Shown one piece after another: positions 1 to 8,045 of a stretch of DNA of 64,000 nt. Every line of letters begins with the position of its first letter. Within the stretch, counting starts at the first letter, position 1. The notes below the pieces were generated by a model. That model did not search any database, was not told the DNA's origin, and saw only the letters and a list, made by a program, of their open reading frames with translations. The stretch is taken from positions 23,095 through 87,094 of the forward strand of contig JAYTOI010000122.1 in NCBI GenBank assembly GCA_043747875.1, given 5' to 3'. A program made the position numbers and the translations under genes. This stretch comes from CADEED01 sp043747875 (GTDB taxonomy: Bacteria; Pseudomonadota; Gammaproteobacteria; Steroidobacterales; Steroidobacteraceae).

Positions 1-1239
1 CCCGACATTGCAAGCGCCGAGGGGAATCGTGCTGCGGAAAGTCTCCTGTCTGCCGACCGATTCCGGCGCAATGGACGGGATCTTCTGAACCCACTTCGCA
101 TTGTTCGTCACTCGAACGCTCGGGCGAAACTCCGGATCGGTCAGTTTCATCCCGCCCCCACCGTCCGGCTGAATGAGCGTATTACGCTCCACGCTGCCAT
201 TGGATTCCGTTCCATCGGGACAGAATGCCGCGAGTTGCCAGTCGAAGAAGACGTTGTTACTGGCCTCGAATCCGAGCACGTTCTTCAGAATTACCGCATA
301 CCTGGCTTCCCCGCTCCCAGCTCCTTCCCTGGGCACGAGCCAGCTGCGGTAACTGCCCGCCACGAAGTTGTTGTCGAATTTGAGATTCACGATGGAGTTT
401 GCCGCTGCGCCCTTGGCGTACAGGGCCGCGCCACGCACGAGCTCGAAATGCGTGTTTTGAATGTTCACACCTTCGATACGAGAGTCGGCCGGCGGATCGA
501 GATACACACAGTAGCCGTTCACCGGGACGTCCTCGCAGTTGGAGCCGATGATGGACAACCCATTGATTGCGCCTACGACATGAATGCCGTTCCGCGCACT
601 GCCGAAAGAGCTGTCCAGAAAGGTATTGTTGTTGCAATCCACATCCAGCAGATACGCGTCGCCTCGCAGCGAGTTCGTGTTGTTGTTAGAGAAGGTGTTC
701 GAGAAGGATTCTTTGCAGTGGACGCCGGTGCGAATCGACTGAAACAAGACATTGTCTATGCGGCTCTTCGTCACCCACGAGAGCTGGATGCCAATGCCTT
801 CCCGCGCAAACGCCCCTTTCGTTTCACCGAGAATCGCCAGATTTCGAATCTCGATGTTGGAGATTCGTGCCGCAGCCGTTCCTTTGTAGTTCAATATCGC
901 TTTGAACTCATTGAACTGAGAAGGATGCAACGCCGTGTTGTTCTTGCTCTCTCCGACGAACGAAACGGCGTTCCCGCCCTGGATGTCGAGCGGCGCGGTC
1001 AGGACGTAACTCTTCGTGGCATTGGGTATGTAGATAGTGCACCCATTCGTGATTGCACAGTGTGCAATCGCGGCTTCGAATGCCGCCTGATCGGAAACTT
1101 CGTCGTTTCCGTTCGCGTTGTATGGAGGCGCCGTCACGTTGATGACCACCAATGGGGCGTTCTGCGCGGATGCGTCATGGCTGGCCAGCGCCGCTACGAT
1201 CAGCAACGCCCGCAAGCAAATCGACATTTTGTCGTTCAT
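1..1239 (-). CDS. Secreted right-handed beta-helix (pectate-lyase-like) protein, C-terminus cut by window edge
   Basis: I translated the complement strand by hand and found an open frame from ATG 1239 to the left edge: 413 codons with no stop. The first 25 or so residues form a signal peptide (MNDKMSICLRALLIVAALAS, cleavage near ASA-QN). The body shows repeated short beta-strand and Asn-rich turns, such as FSNNNTNS, DCNNNTF, FDNNFV and EASNNVFF. This pattern is typical of parallel beta-helix proteins of the pectate lyase 3 or glycosyl hydrolase 28-like fold. The early segment NGNDEVSDQAAFEAAIAHC resembles the N-terminal motif of those families (NG..D.TAA...A). The substrate is unknown; a plant or extracellular polysaccharide is plausible. 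The opposite-strand frame 235-1257 is its shadow. The gene is monocistronic on what can be seen, with pyc ending 158 bp upstream on the same strand. Confidence 0.82.
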   Translation of the reverse strand, partial: MNDKMSICLRALLIVAALASHDASAQNAPLVVINVTAPPYNANGNDEVSDQAAFEAAIAHCAITNGCTIYIPNATKSYVLTAPLDIQGGNAVSFVGESKNNTALHPSQFNEFKAILNYKGTAAARISNIEIRNLAILGETKGAFAREGIGIQLSWVTKSRIDNVLFQSIRTGVHCKESFSNTFSNNNTNSLRGDAYLLDVDCNNNTFLDSSFGSARNGIHVVGAINGLSIIGSNCEDVPVNGYCVYLDPPADSRIEGVNIQNTHFELVRGAALYAKGAAANSIVNLKFDNNFVAGSYRSWLVPREGAGSGEARYAVILKNVLGFEASNNVFFDWQLAAFCPDGTESNGSVERNTLIQPDGGGGMKLTDPEFRPSVRVTNNAKWVQKIPSIAPESVGRQETFRSTIPLGACNVG

Positions 1240-1397
1240 TCGGAAATCCCTATTTGACCCAGGTCAAGCTCGGCAAAGGGTCGCCGAAATGCGCGACCTG
1301 ATTTATTAGCGACTCCCGCTGTAGCGACCGTCACCGCGCACGTCTCGACGTCATGAGCCATTCCAAAGCCTGGGCTATTACGTTCCCGCCAGACGTT

Positions 1398-4300
1398 TCA
1401 TGACAGCACGACGAGCAAATCCTTCGCATCCACCTGCAACCCCGGCTTTGCCAGCACTTCGGCCACCGTGCCGTCGGCCTCCGCGCGCACGCTGGTTTCC
1501 ATCTTCATCGCCTCCATCGTCAGCAGCAGATCGCCCTTCGCGACCTTCTGCCCGACGATGGCCTTCACCGTGGCGATGGTGCCCGGCATGGGCGCGCCGA
1601 CATGCATGGCATTGCCCGGCTCCATCTTGCGCTGCGGCGGCCGCTTCGCCACCTGTGAGCGGTCGGTGACGATGATGGAACGCGGCTGGCCGTTGAGCTC
1701 GAAGAACACCTGGCGCGTGCCGTCGTCACGCACTTCCGACAACGCCACGAAGCGCACGATGAGCGTCTTGCCACGCTCGATGTCGACGCTCACCTCTTCT
1801 CCCGGCTCCATGCCGTAGAAAAACACCGGCGTCGGCAGGATCGCGCAGTCGCCGTAGGCGGTGCGGTCCCGGGCATAGTCCAGGAACACCTTGGGATACA
1901 TGAGATACGACGCGAACTGGGTGTCGGTCGCGGGCCGGCCTAACTTCTCGTCGAGCTTCTTGCGCTCGGCCACGAGATCGAGCGGCGGCAGCGCCGCACC
2001 CGGGCGCGTGGCAAGGGGCGGCACGTCCTTGAGCACCTTTTTCTGGATGCCCGCCGGCCAGCCGCCCTCGGGCCGGCCGAGGTCGCCGCGCATCATCTGC
2101 ACTACGGATTCGGGGAAGGCCACTTCGACGTTCGGATCGAGCACCTGCTCCTTGGTGAGGCCGCTCGACACCATCATCAACGCGAGATCGCCGACCACCT
2201 TGGACGACGGCGTCACCTTGACGATGTTGCCGAACATCTCGTTGACGTCGGCGTAAGTCTGGGAGACCTCGGGCCAACGCGAATCGTCGAGCCCGACGGA
2301 GCGCGCCTGCTCCTTGAGGTTGGTGTACTGCCCGCCGGGCATGCCGTGCACGTACACCTCGGACGCGCCCGAACGGATGTCGCTCTCGAACGCGAGATAG
2401 TTCTTGCGCACCTGCTCCCAGTACATGGAGATGGCGCGCAGGTTCGAAGGATCGAGGCCGATGTCGCGCCCCTGGAAACGCAGCGCCTCGACGATGGAGC
2501 CGAGGTTCGGCTGGGAAGTCAGCCCCGACAGGGCGTCGATGGCGCCATCGACCGCGTCGCAGCCCGCGGCCACGGCCGCGAGCACGCTGGCCGCCGCGAT
2601 GCCCGAGGTGTCGTGCGTGTGGAAATGCACCGGCATCTTGAGCTCGTCCTTCAACGCCTTGACGAGCGTGTACGCGGCATTCGGCTGGCACAGGCCGGCC
2701 ATGTCCTTGATGCCGAGGATGTGCGTGCCCGCTGCTTTGAGCTCGCGTCCCATCTTCAGGTAATAATCGAGCGTGTACTTCTTCTCGTGCGGCGACGACA
2801 GATTGCCCGTGTAGCAGATGGCCGCTTCGCAGAGCCTGCCGGTTTCGACCACCGCGTCGATGGCGACGCGCATGTTCTCGACCCAGTTGAGCGAGTCGAA
2901 TACGCGGAACACGTCGACACCCGAGATGGCGGCCTGCTTCACGAAGGCGCGCACCACGTTGTCCGGGTAGTTAGTGTATCCGACGGCGTTCGCGGAGCGC
3001 AGCAGCATCTGCAACAGCAGGTTCGGCATGGCCGCGCGGAACCATTCGAGGCGCGCCCAGGGATCCTCGCGCAGGAAACGCATCGCAACGTCGAACGTGG
3101 CGCCGCCCCAGCATTCCACCGAGAACAGCTGCGGCAGCATGTGCGCGTAATACGGCGCGATCGCAGCCATGTCGGGCTGCCGCATGCGTGTGGCCAGCAG
3201 CGACTGATGCGCATCGCGCATCGTGGTGTCGGTGACGAGCACGCGGTTCTCGGCCATCATCCATTGCGCAAATTTGTCCGGCCCGAGCTCGTCGAGCTTC
3301 TGCTTCGTGCCAGGCGGCGGCGCCTTGGCCACGTTGAACCTGGGCATCCGCGCCAGCGTCATCTGCTTCGGCTTGATGCGGCCTTTCACTTCCGGGTTGC
3401 CGTTGACGATGGTCTCGCCGATGAAACTCAGGATGCGCGTGGCCCGATCGCGCTTTTTTTCCCATTTGAATAATTCGGGCGTCTCGTCGATGAACTTGGT
3501 GGTGTATTCGGCGTTCGCGAACTTCGGGTGCGTGATCACCTGGTCGAGGAAGCGCAGGTTGGTCGCGACACCGCGGATGCGGAACTCCCACAGCGCGCGG
3601 TGCATGCGCGCGATGGCCTCGGCGGGGCTCGGCGCCCACGCGGTCACTTTCACGAGCATCGAGTCGTACGAGCGCGTGAGGATGGCACCGGCGTACGCAG
3701 TGCCGGCATCGAGACGGATGCCGAAACCCGCCGGCGAGCGGTACGCGGTGATCTTGCCGTAGTCCGGCGAGAAGTTGTTCTCGGGGTCTTCGGTGGTGAC
3801 GCGGCACTGCAGCGCGTGCGAAGTGAGGTGGATGTCCTTTTGGGCGGGTACGCCGCTCGCGTCGTCGCCGATCTTGGCGCCGTCGGCGATGCGGATCTGC
3901 GCCTTCACCAGGTCGATGCCCGTGACGGCCTCGGTGACGGTGTGCTCCACCTGGATGCGCGGATTCACCTCGATGAAATAGAACTTGGCGGTCTCGGCGT
4001 CCTGCAGGAATTCGACCGTGCCCGCATTGCGGTAGTGCACCGCGCGGCCGATCTGCAGCGCGTAGTCGCAGAGCTCTTTTCTCTGCGCGGTGGTCAGGAA
4101 GGCCGCCGGCGCGCGCTCGACCACCTTCTGGTTGCGGCGCTGCACGGTGCAGTCGCGCTCGAACAGATGCACGAGGTTGCCGTGCGTGTCCCCCAGGATC
4201 TGCACCTCGATGTGCCGCGCCTTGCGCACCAGCTTTTCGAGGTAGACCTCGTCGTTGCCGAATCCGGCCTTGGCCTCGCGGCGCGCGACCGGCAGCAGCT

Positions 4301-4847
4301 CAGCGAGCTGGGCATCGCTCTCGATGACGCGCATGCCGCGGCCGCCACCGCCCCAGCTCGCCTTCAGCATGACTGGATAGCCGACCTTGGCCGCCGCCTG
4401 CCTGGCAGTTTCGAGGTCCTCCGGCAGCGGCGGAGTCGCCGGCATGACCGGCACGCCGGCGGAAGTAGCTAGATTGCGCGCCGCAACCTTGTTGCCCAGC
4501 GTGCGCATGATTTCCGGCGTGGGACCGACGAACAGAACGCCCTCGCGATTGCAGGCTTCTACGAATTGCGGGTTTTCCGACAGGAACCCATAGCCGGGGT
4601 GGATCGCGTCCGCTTTCGCCTCGACGGCGATGCGCAGGATGTCCTCGATGTCCAGATAGGCGTCCACCGGCGCCTTGCCGCGACCCACGAGATAGGCCTC
4701 GTCGGCCTTGGTCCGGTGCAGCGAGAAGCGGTCTTCCTGCGAATAGACGGCGATGGTGCGGATGCCCAGCTCGTTGGCCGCGCGCATGACGCGGATGGCG
4801 ATTTCGCCGCGATTGGCGACGAGCAGGCTGCGGATTCGAGTCAGCAT
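1398..4847 (-). CDS. pyc: Pyruvate carboxylase
   Basis: A 1149-residue single-chain pyruvate carboxylase, the normal length for the alpha4 type. It makes oxaloacetate from pyruvate, bicarbonate and ATP (anaplerosis, cytoplasm). The biotin carboxylase domain fills about residues 1-455 (ANRGEIAIRV, glycine loop GGGGRGM, FIEVNPRIQVEHTVTE). The carboxyltransferase domain covers roughly 530-810 (TDTTMRDAHQS, metal-binding HFHTHDTSG, GLTSQPN). The C-terminal biotinyl domain holds the biotin site AMKMET about 35 residues from the end. The start at 4847 gives the standard family N-terminus. No acetyl-CoA carboxylase partner genes are next to it. Family assignment is secure. Confidence 0.97.
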   Translation of the reverse strand: MLTRIRSLLVANRGEIAIRVMRAANELGIRTIAVYSQEDRFSLHRTKADEAYLVGRGKAPVDAYLDIEDILRIAVEAKADAIHPGYGFLSENPQFVEACNREGVLFVGPTPEIMRTLGNKVAARNLATSAGVPVMPATPPLPEDLETARQAAAKVGYPVMLKASWGGGGRGMRVIESDAQLAELLPVARREAKAGFGNDEVYLEKLVRKARHIEVQILGDTHGNLVHLFERDCTVQRRNQKVVERAPAAFLTTAQRKELCDYALQIGRAVHYRNAGTVEFLQDAETAKFYFIEVNPRIQVEHTVTEAVTGIDLVKAQIRIADGAKIGDDASGVPAQKDIHLTSHALQCRVTTEDPENNFSPDYGKITAYRSPAGFGIRLDAGTAYAGAILTRSYDSMLVKVTAWAPSPAEAIARMHRALWEFRIRGVATNLRFLDQVITHPKFANAEYTTKFIDETPELFKWEKKRDRATRILSFIGETIVNGNPEVKGRIKPKQMTLARMPRFNVAKAPPPGTKQKLDELGPDKFAQWMMAENRVLVTDTTMRDAHQSLLATRMRQPDMAAIAPYYAHMLPQLFSVECWGGATFDVAMRFLREDPWARLEWFRAAMPNLLLQMLLRSANAVGYTNYPDNVVRAFVKQAAISGVDVFRVFDSLNWVENMRVAIDAVVETGRLCEAAICYTGNLSSPHEKKYTLDYYLKMGRELKAAGTHILGIKDMAGLCQPNAAYTLVKALKDELKMPVHFHTHDTSGIAAASVLAAVAAGCDAVDGAIDALSGLTSQPNLGSIVEALRFQGRDIGLDPSNLRAISMYWEQVRKNYLAFESDIRSGASEVYVHGMPGGQYTNLKEQARSVGLDDSRWPEVSQTYADVNEMFGNIVKVTPSSKVVGDLALMMVSSGLTKEQVLDPNVEVAFPESVVQMMRGDLGRPEGGWPAGIQKKVLKDVPPLATRPGAALPPLDLVAERKKLDEKLGRPATDTQFASYLMYPKVFLDYARDRTAYGDCAILPTPVFFYGMEPGEEVSVDIERGKTLIVRFVALSEVRDDGTRQVFFELNGQPRSIIVTDRSQVAKRPPQRKMEPGNAMHVGAPMPGTIATVKAIVGQKVAKGDLLLTMEAMKMETSVRAEADGTVAEVLAKPGLQVDAKDLLVVLS

Positions 4848-4900
4848 GAATGGCGTCTTCTAATATGATTCCCCGGAACACGGAATCTTAGCGAAAACGG

Positions 4901-4961
4901 GACCCGGAAATTGGGGACTGTCCTTTTTGTTCTCGTGGGGACTGTCCCCATTTTCCGGGTC
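4901..4961. repeat. REP-like imperfect inverted repeat
   Basis: Between the divergent pyc and isoaspartyl peptidase genes lies an inverted repeat with arms of about 23-25 nt. The left arm begins GACCCGGAAATTGGGGACTG. The right arm runs GGGGACTGTCCCC followed by ATTTTCCGGGTC, and the spacer is T-rich. The right-arm unit recurs, almost unchanged, in the element at 26754-26797. Short palindromic repeats of this kind are often mobilised by REP-associated tyrosine transposases (RAYT); no transposase is present in the window. It could also act as a terminator or mRNA-end structure. Confidence 0.7.
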
Positions 4962-5018
4962 TTTTCGGTGCTGGTAGCCTCGCTCATGCACCCACTGCGT
5001 GCGCGCCGAAGGAAATAC

Positions 5019-5933
5019 ATGTTCGCAATCGCCATTCACGGCGGCGCGGGCTCTCTGCCACGAGACAATCGCGTCCCCGAGCAGGAGCGCACCTATCTCG
5101 GGGGCCTCGAGTCGGCGCTCGACGCGGGCTACGAGGTGCTCGAGCGCGGCCATTCGAGCCTCGACGCGGTGGTGGCCGCGGTTCGTGTCCTGGAGGACAA
5201 CCCCTTGTTCAATGCGGGACTCGGCGCGGCGCTCGATCGCGACGGCGTGGCCGAGCTCGATGCGTCGGTGATGGACGGCGGGACGCTGGGCGCGGGCGCC
5301 GTCACCGGACTCAAGCACGTGAAGAATCCGATCGAGCTGGCTCGATTGATAATGCAGTCACCACACGTGATGCTCGTGGGCGCGGGCGCCGAGGAGTTCG
5401 CGCGGCTGCAGGGCGTGGAGCTGGTGTCGAACGAATACTTCCGCACGCCGGTGCGCGAGCAACAGTTGAAGCGGCTGCTGCGCGGCGCAGGGGAGAAGGA
5501 GAACGATCTGTCGGCCATCGTCACCATGGGCACCGTGGGCGCGGTGGCGCTCGATGCGCACGGCCATCTCGCGGCCGCGACGTCCACCGGAGGCATGACG
5601 GGCAAGCGCTGGGGTCGCGTTGGCGATTCGCCGATCATCGGCGCGGGTACGTACGCGAACGACTCCGGCTGCGCAGTTTCGGCCACGGGGCACGGCGAGT
5701 ACTTCATCCGCGCGGTCGTTGCTCACGACATCAGCGCGCAGGTGGAGTATCTGAAGCGCCCGCTGCGAGAAGCGGTGGATTCCGTGCTGGGCAAGATGGC
5801 CGCGCTGGGTGGAAATGGCGGTGTCATCGCGATAGACGCGCGCGGCGAGATCGCGATGGAGTTCAACAGCGAGGGGATGTTCCGCGGCGCGCGCACGTCG
5901 GCGGGCAGGCGCGAGGTGGCTATCTACCGCTGA
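5019..5933 (+). CDS. iaaA: Isoaspartyl peptidase / L-asparaginase (Ntn-hydrolase)
   Basis: 304 residues from ATG 5019, preceded by GAAGGA about 6 nt upstream; the longer frame from 4911 begins inside the REP-like repeat and is rejected. It is a plant-type asparaginase that self-cleaves into alpha and beta subunits and hydrolyses isoaspartyl dipeptides and L-asparagine. Visible motifs are IAIHGGAGSLP at the N-terminus, NAGLGAALD, and the autocleavage site with nucleophile Thr172 in MGTVGAVALD. GGMTGKRWGRVGDSPIIGAG is the substrate-binding stretch. The 3' end overlaps the convergent membrane-protein gene by 14 bp. It appears cytoplasmic, with no signal peptide. Confidence 0.93.
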   Translation: MFAIAIHGGAGSLPRDNRVPEQERTYLGGLESALDAGYEVLERGHSSLDAVVAAVRVLEDNPLFNAGLGAALDRDGVAELDASVMDGGTLGAGAVTGLKHVKNPIELARLIMQSPHVMLVGAGAEEFARLQGVELVSNEYFRTPVREQQLKRLLRGAGEKENDLSAIVTMGTVGAVALDAHGHLAAATSTGGMTGKRWGRVGDSPIIGAGTYANDSGCAVSATGHGEYFIRAVVAHDISAQVEYLKRPLREAVDSVLGKMAALGGNGGVIAIDARGEIAMEFNSEGMFRGARTSAGRREVAIYR

Positions 5934-6369
5934 AAGCGTGCCCGCGGCGACGAATGCTCTCCACCAACCAGCCGATGATGAGCAAGCCCGTCAACCCGAA
6001 CCAAACCCACTGGCTCGTCGATCTCGATTCCGTGAACGCGGACCAGGCCATCCAAACGAGTCCGCAGCAAAAGAGCACCAGCTTTGCGATGTGCCTTCGC
6101 GGCGAATTCAACCATCTTGGGTACTTCAGCCAGGCCGGCGCCTTCGCCGTATTGATGCGTCCTGAGGCAACGAACCAGAAGGGCCACAAAGTCAGGCACA
6201 GGAAGCCGACGCCCAGGTACGGCCGCGGTTCGCTGAGAGCCTCCGCCGGATTCTCGGCGATGTGCGGCGCAAGGAGAGCCACGAAGTAAATCGCGATGGC
6301 CAGTCCCGCGATGCCCACGATGACGCGCGTGGCGGATCCCGCGACGGGATAGTCCGCAGCAGAGGACAT
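5920..6369 (-). CDS. Small integral membrane protein of unknown function
   Basis: 149 residues with four likely membrane spans: around 15-35 (VIVGIAGLAIAIYFVALLA), 52-70 (GVGFLCLTLWPFWFVA), 92-110 (AKLVLFCCGLVWMAW) and 120-138 (WVWFGLTGLLIIGWL). I do not recognise the family. The start lies 3 nt downstream of the diguanylate cyclase stop, so the two are almost certainly co-transcribed and perhaps translationally coupled. That suggests a link to c-di-GMP signalling, but this is inference from position only. The stop overlaps the convergent iaaA gene. Confidence 0.75.
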   Translation of the reverse strand: MSSAADYPVAGSATRVIVGIAGLAIAIYFVALLAPHIAENPAEALSEPRPYLGVGFLCLTLWPFWFVASGRINTAKAPAWLKYPRWLNSPRRHIAKLVLFCCGLVWMAWSAFTESRSTSQWVWFGLTGLLIIGWLVESIRRRGHAFSGR

Positions 6370-6372
6370 AAG

Positions 6373-7623
6373 CTAACTAGCCGTCTTGCTGAGCGGCGCC
6401 TCGGACGGCCGGATCGGCAGCACGGTGGTGGCGGCCGGATCCGTGCGGCTCGCGCCCTGCTCCGCGGCGACGTAACGATCGCGACCCTGGTGCTTGGCCG
6501 CATACAGCGCCTGGTCGGCGAGCTGGATGGCCGCGTCGTGCGAAGCCAGGCGATACGCATCCACCGACACGACACCGACGCTCACGGTGACGTAGGGCTG
6601 CGTCTCGGAGCTGGCGTGCGGAATGCGCAACTCGCGCACTGCGGTCAGCAGGCCACGCGCGATGCTCTCGCCGTAGGCGCGGTCCGCACCATACAGCACC
6701 GCTACGAGCTCCTCGCCTCCGTAACGCGCCACGAAGTCGAGCGGGCGACGGCGCGCCGCGTCCCGCAGCGCGCTCGACACGCGCCGCAGGCAATCGTCGC
6801 CGGCGATGTGGCCGTAGTGATCGTTGTAGGGCTTGAAGTAATCGATGTCGATCATGATCACGGCCAGCGTCTGCCGATCGCGCTGCGCCTGCTGCCACAC
6901 GCGGCGGATCTGATCCTCGAACGCCGCGCGATTGAGCAGCGTGGTCAACCCGTCGTGCGTTGCGACTTCGGTGAGCCGGCGATGCTCGAGGAACGCGGTT
7001 CGATTTGCGTGCTCCAGCTGGTAGGAAGCCACCAAGCCGATGAGGTTCGAGCAGAACATCAGGAACATGAGGTACGACGCCGTCGCGGTCTGCATCGGCG
7101 TGGTGAACGACGCGATGACCAGCGCCGCGAATACGATGAGATTGACGGTGGCCGCCGCGCGAAAGCGCAGGCCGATCATGAAATAGAAGAAGAACGACGC
7201 GAGCAGCAGCCGCGCGCCCACCAACGGGACTTCCGTGGGCGGCGAGAACGCCGCCATGAGCACGGTGCCGATACCAAATAATGGGGCGACTACGCTGACG
7301 CCGACTTCATACCACCGCTCGTAGAACCGCTTCGTCGTGAAGACGAGCATGAGGATGACCGCGGGCACGTGCATTCCCAAGCGCACGAAGTTCGACACCT
7401 CGGTGTGCTCGGACGACAGCACGAAGTGATCGAGGATCGCGAAACCGATGACGGTACCGGCCGACAGGCAGATCGCGAGGCGATTCCACATGCGCAGGCG
7501 CGTGCGGTGCTCGGATCGGAACTCGCTTTCGAGAGGCTCAGGGAATTGGAGGAAGCGAAAACCGCTCGCGAGCAGACGCGCTGCGTCCGAGCTGTTTGCC
7601 GCCGAAATTTTCGCGGGCGCCAT
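6373..7623 (-). CDS. Membrane diguanylate cyclase (GGDEF domain)
   Basis: 416 residues from ATG 7623, which has AAGGGA 5 nt upstream. A frame continues upstream to 7797, but its extra residues are Arg/Pro-rich with no domain character. The N-terminal half has about six hydrophobic spans (for example LAICLSAGTVIGFAILD, VAPLFGIGTVLMAAF, LLLASFFFYFMIGL), giving a membrane sensor. The C-terminal GGDEF domain has the active-site loop as GGEEL and the upstream DIDYFKPYND metal-binding motif. An RPLD sequence sits exactly five residues before GGEEL, matching the RxxD product-inhibition site. It should make c-di-GMP from two GTP. A 6-bp hairpin (AACCCT/AGGGTT) lies just upstream of the ribosome binding site. 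Confidence 0.93.
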   Translation of the reverse strand: MAPAKISAANSSDAARLLASGFRFLQFPEPLESEFRSEHRTRLRMWNRLAICLSAGTVIGFAILDHFVLSSEHTEVSNFVRLGMHVPAVILMLVFTTKRFYERWYEVGVSVVAPLFGIGTVLMAAFSPPTEVPLVGARLLLASFFFYFMIGLRFRAAATVNLIVFAALVIASFTTPMQTATASYLMFLMFCSNLIGLVASYQLEHANRTAFLEHRRLTEVATHDGLTTLLNRAAFEDQIRRVWQQAQRDRQTLAVIMIDIDYFKPYNDHYGHIAGDDCLRRVSSALRDAARRRPLDFVARYGGEELVAVLYGADRAYGESIARGLLTAVRELRIPHASSETQPYVTVSVGVVSVDAYRLASHDAAIQLADQALYAAKHQGRDRYVAAEQGASRTDPAATTVLPIRPSEAPLSKTAS

Positions 7624-7721
7624 TCGTCCCTTAGTCCAACCCTTGGGGAGGGTTTCCCTGTCAGATACTGCTTTGTATGTGTTCGGCAGTCGCGGCGCAA
7701 GCCGCGGACGAAACGCAGGTC

Positions 7722-7916
7722 TTAAGGCCGGCGTACCGGCGGTCGCAACGGGTCTGAAACCTTCACGCGCGTGCGCCAGACTTCGTACGGGCTCCATGCC
7801 GGTTTGCGCGCGGTGGGTGCGGCATCACGGGAAATCACGGCAGAAAAGCCATCTTCGTTGGCTGCTTTTGCCGCTGACTCGAGCATGGTCTGCCCGGTCT
7901 GATTTTTGTTTTTCAT
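7722..7916 (-). CDS. Small hypothetical protein (64 aa)
   Basis: ATG at 7916, 64 codons, start MKNKNQTGQTMLESAAKAAN, ending in an Arg/Pro-rich tail. The middle stretch PAWSPYEVWRTRVK reads like a conserved motif rather than a random frame; I think similar small proteins with an YxVWRTRV motif occur in related bacteria, but cannot search. A -35/-10 pair lies 78 bp upstream. The gene stands about 100 bp ahead of the diguanylate cyclase on the same strand and may share its transcript. There is no signal peptide or membrane span. Function unknown. Confidence 0.55.
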   Translation of the reverse strand: MKNKNQTGQTMLESAAKAANEDGFSAVISRDAAPTARKPAWSPYEVWRTRVKVSDPLRPPVRRP

Positions 7917-7993
7917 TTTGAGCCCTGAACCGAATGGACCTTGAGGTCTTCTTGGTCGGGGATTCTAGTATGCGATCTTCCAAAGAAAAGCCT

Positions 7994-8022
7994 TCTAGAA
8001 CGATCTTTTACGGATATGTCAA
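7994..8022 (-). promoter_or_regulatory. Putative sigma-70 promoter for the small ORF and diguanylate cyclase
   Basis: On the complement strand, a perfect -35 TTGACA (8017-8022) is followed after 17 bp by TCTAGA (7994-7999), a weak -10. It lies in the gap after gshA, pointing at the small ORF (start 7916). The flanking DNA is noticeably AT-rich for this genome. Confidence 0.45.
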
Positions 8023-8045
8023 GAGTAAGAACTGCGTCACAGTTT

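Noticed and set aside
7600..7760. Possible c-di-GMP riboswitch ahead of the diguanylate cyclase
   Set aside because: Only a short AACCCT/AGGGTT hairpin is present; the conserved tetraloop and receptor pattern of GEMM riboswitches is missing.
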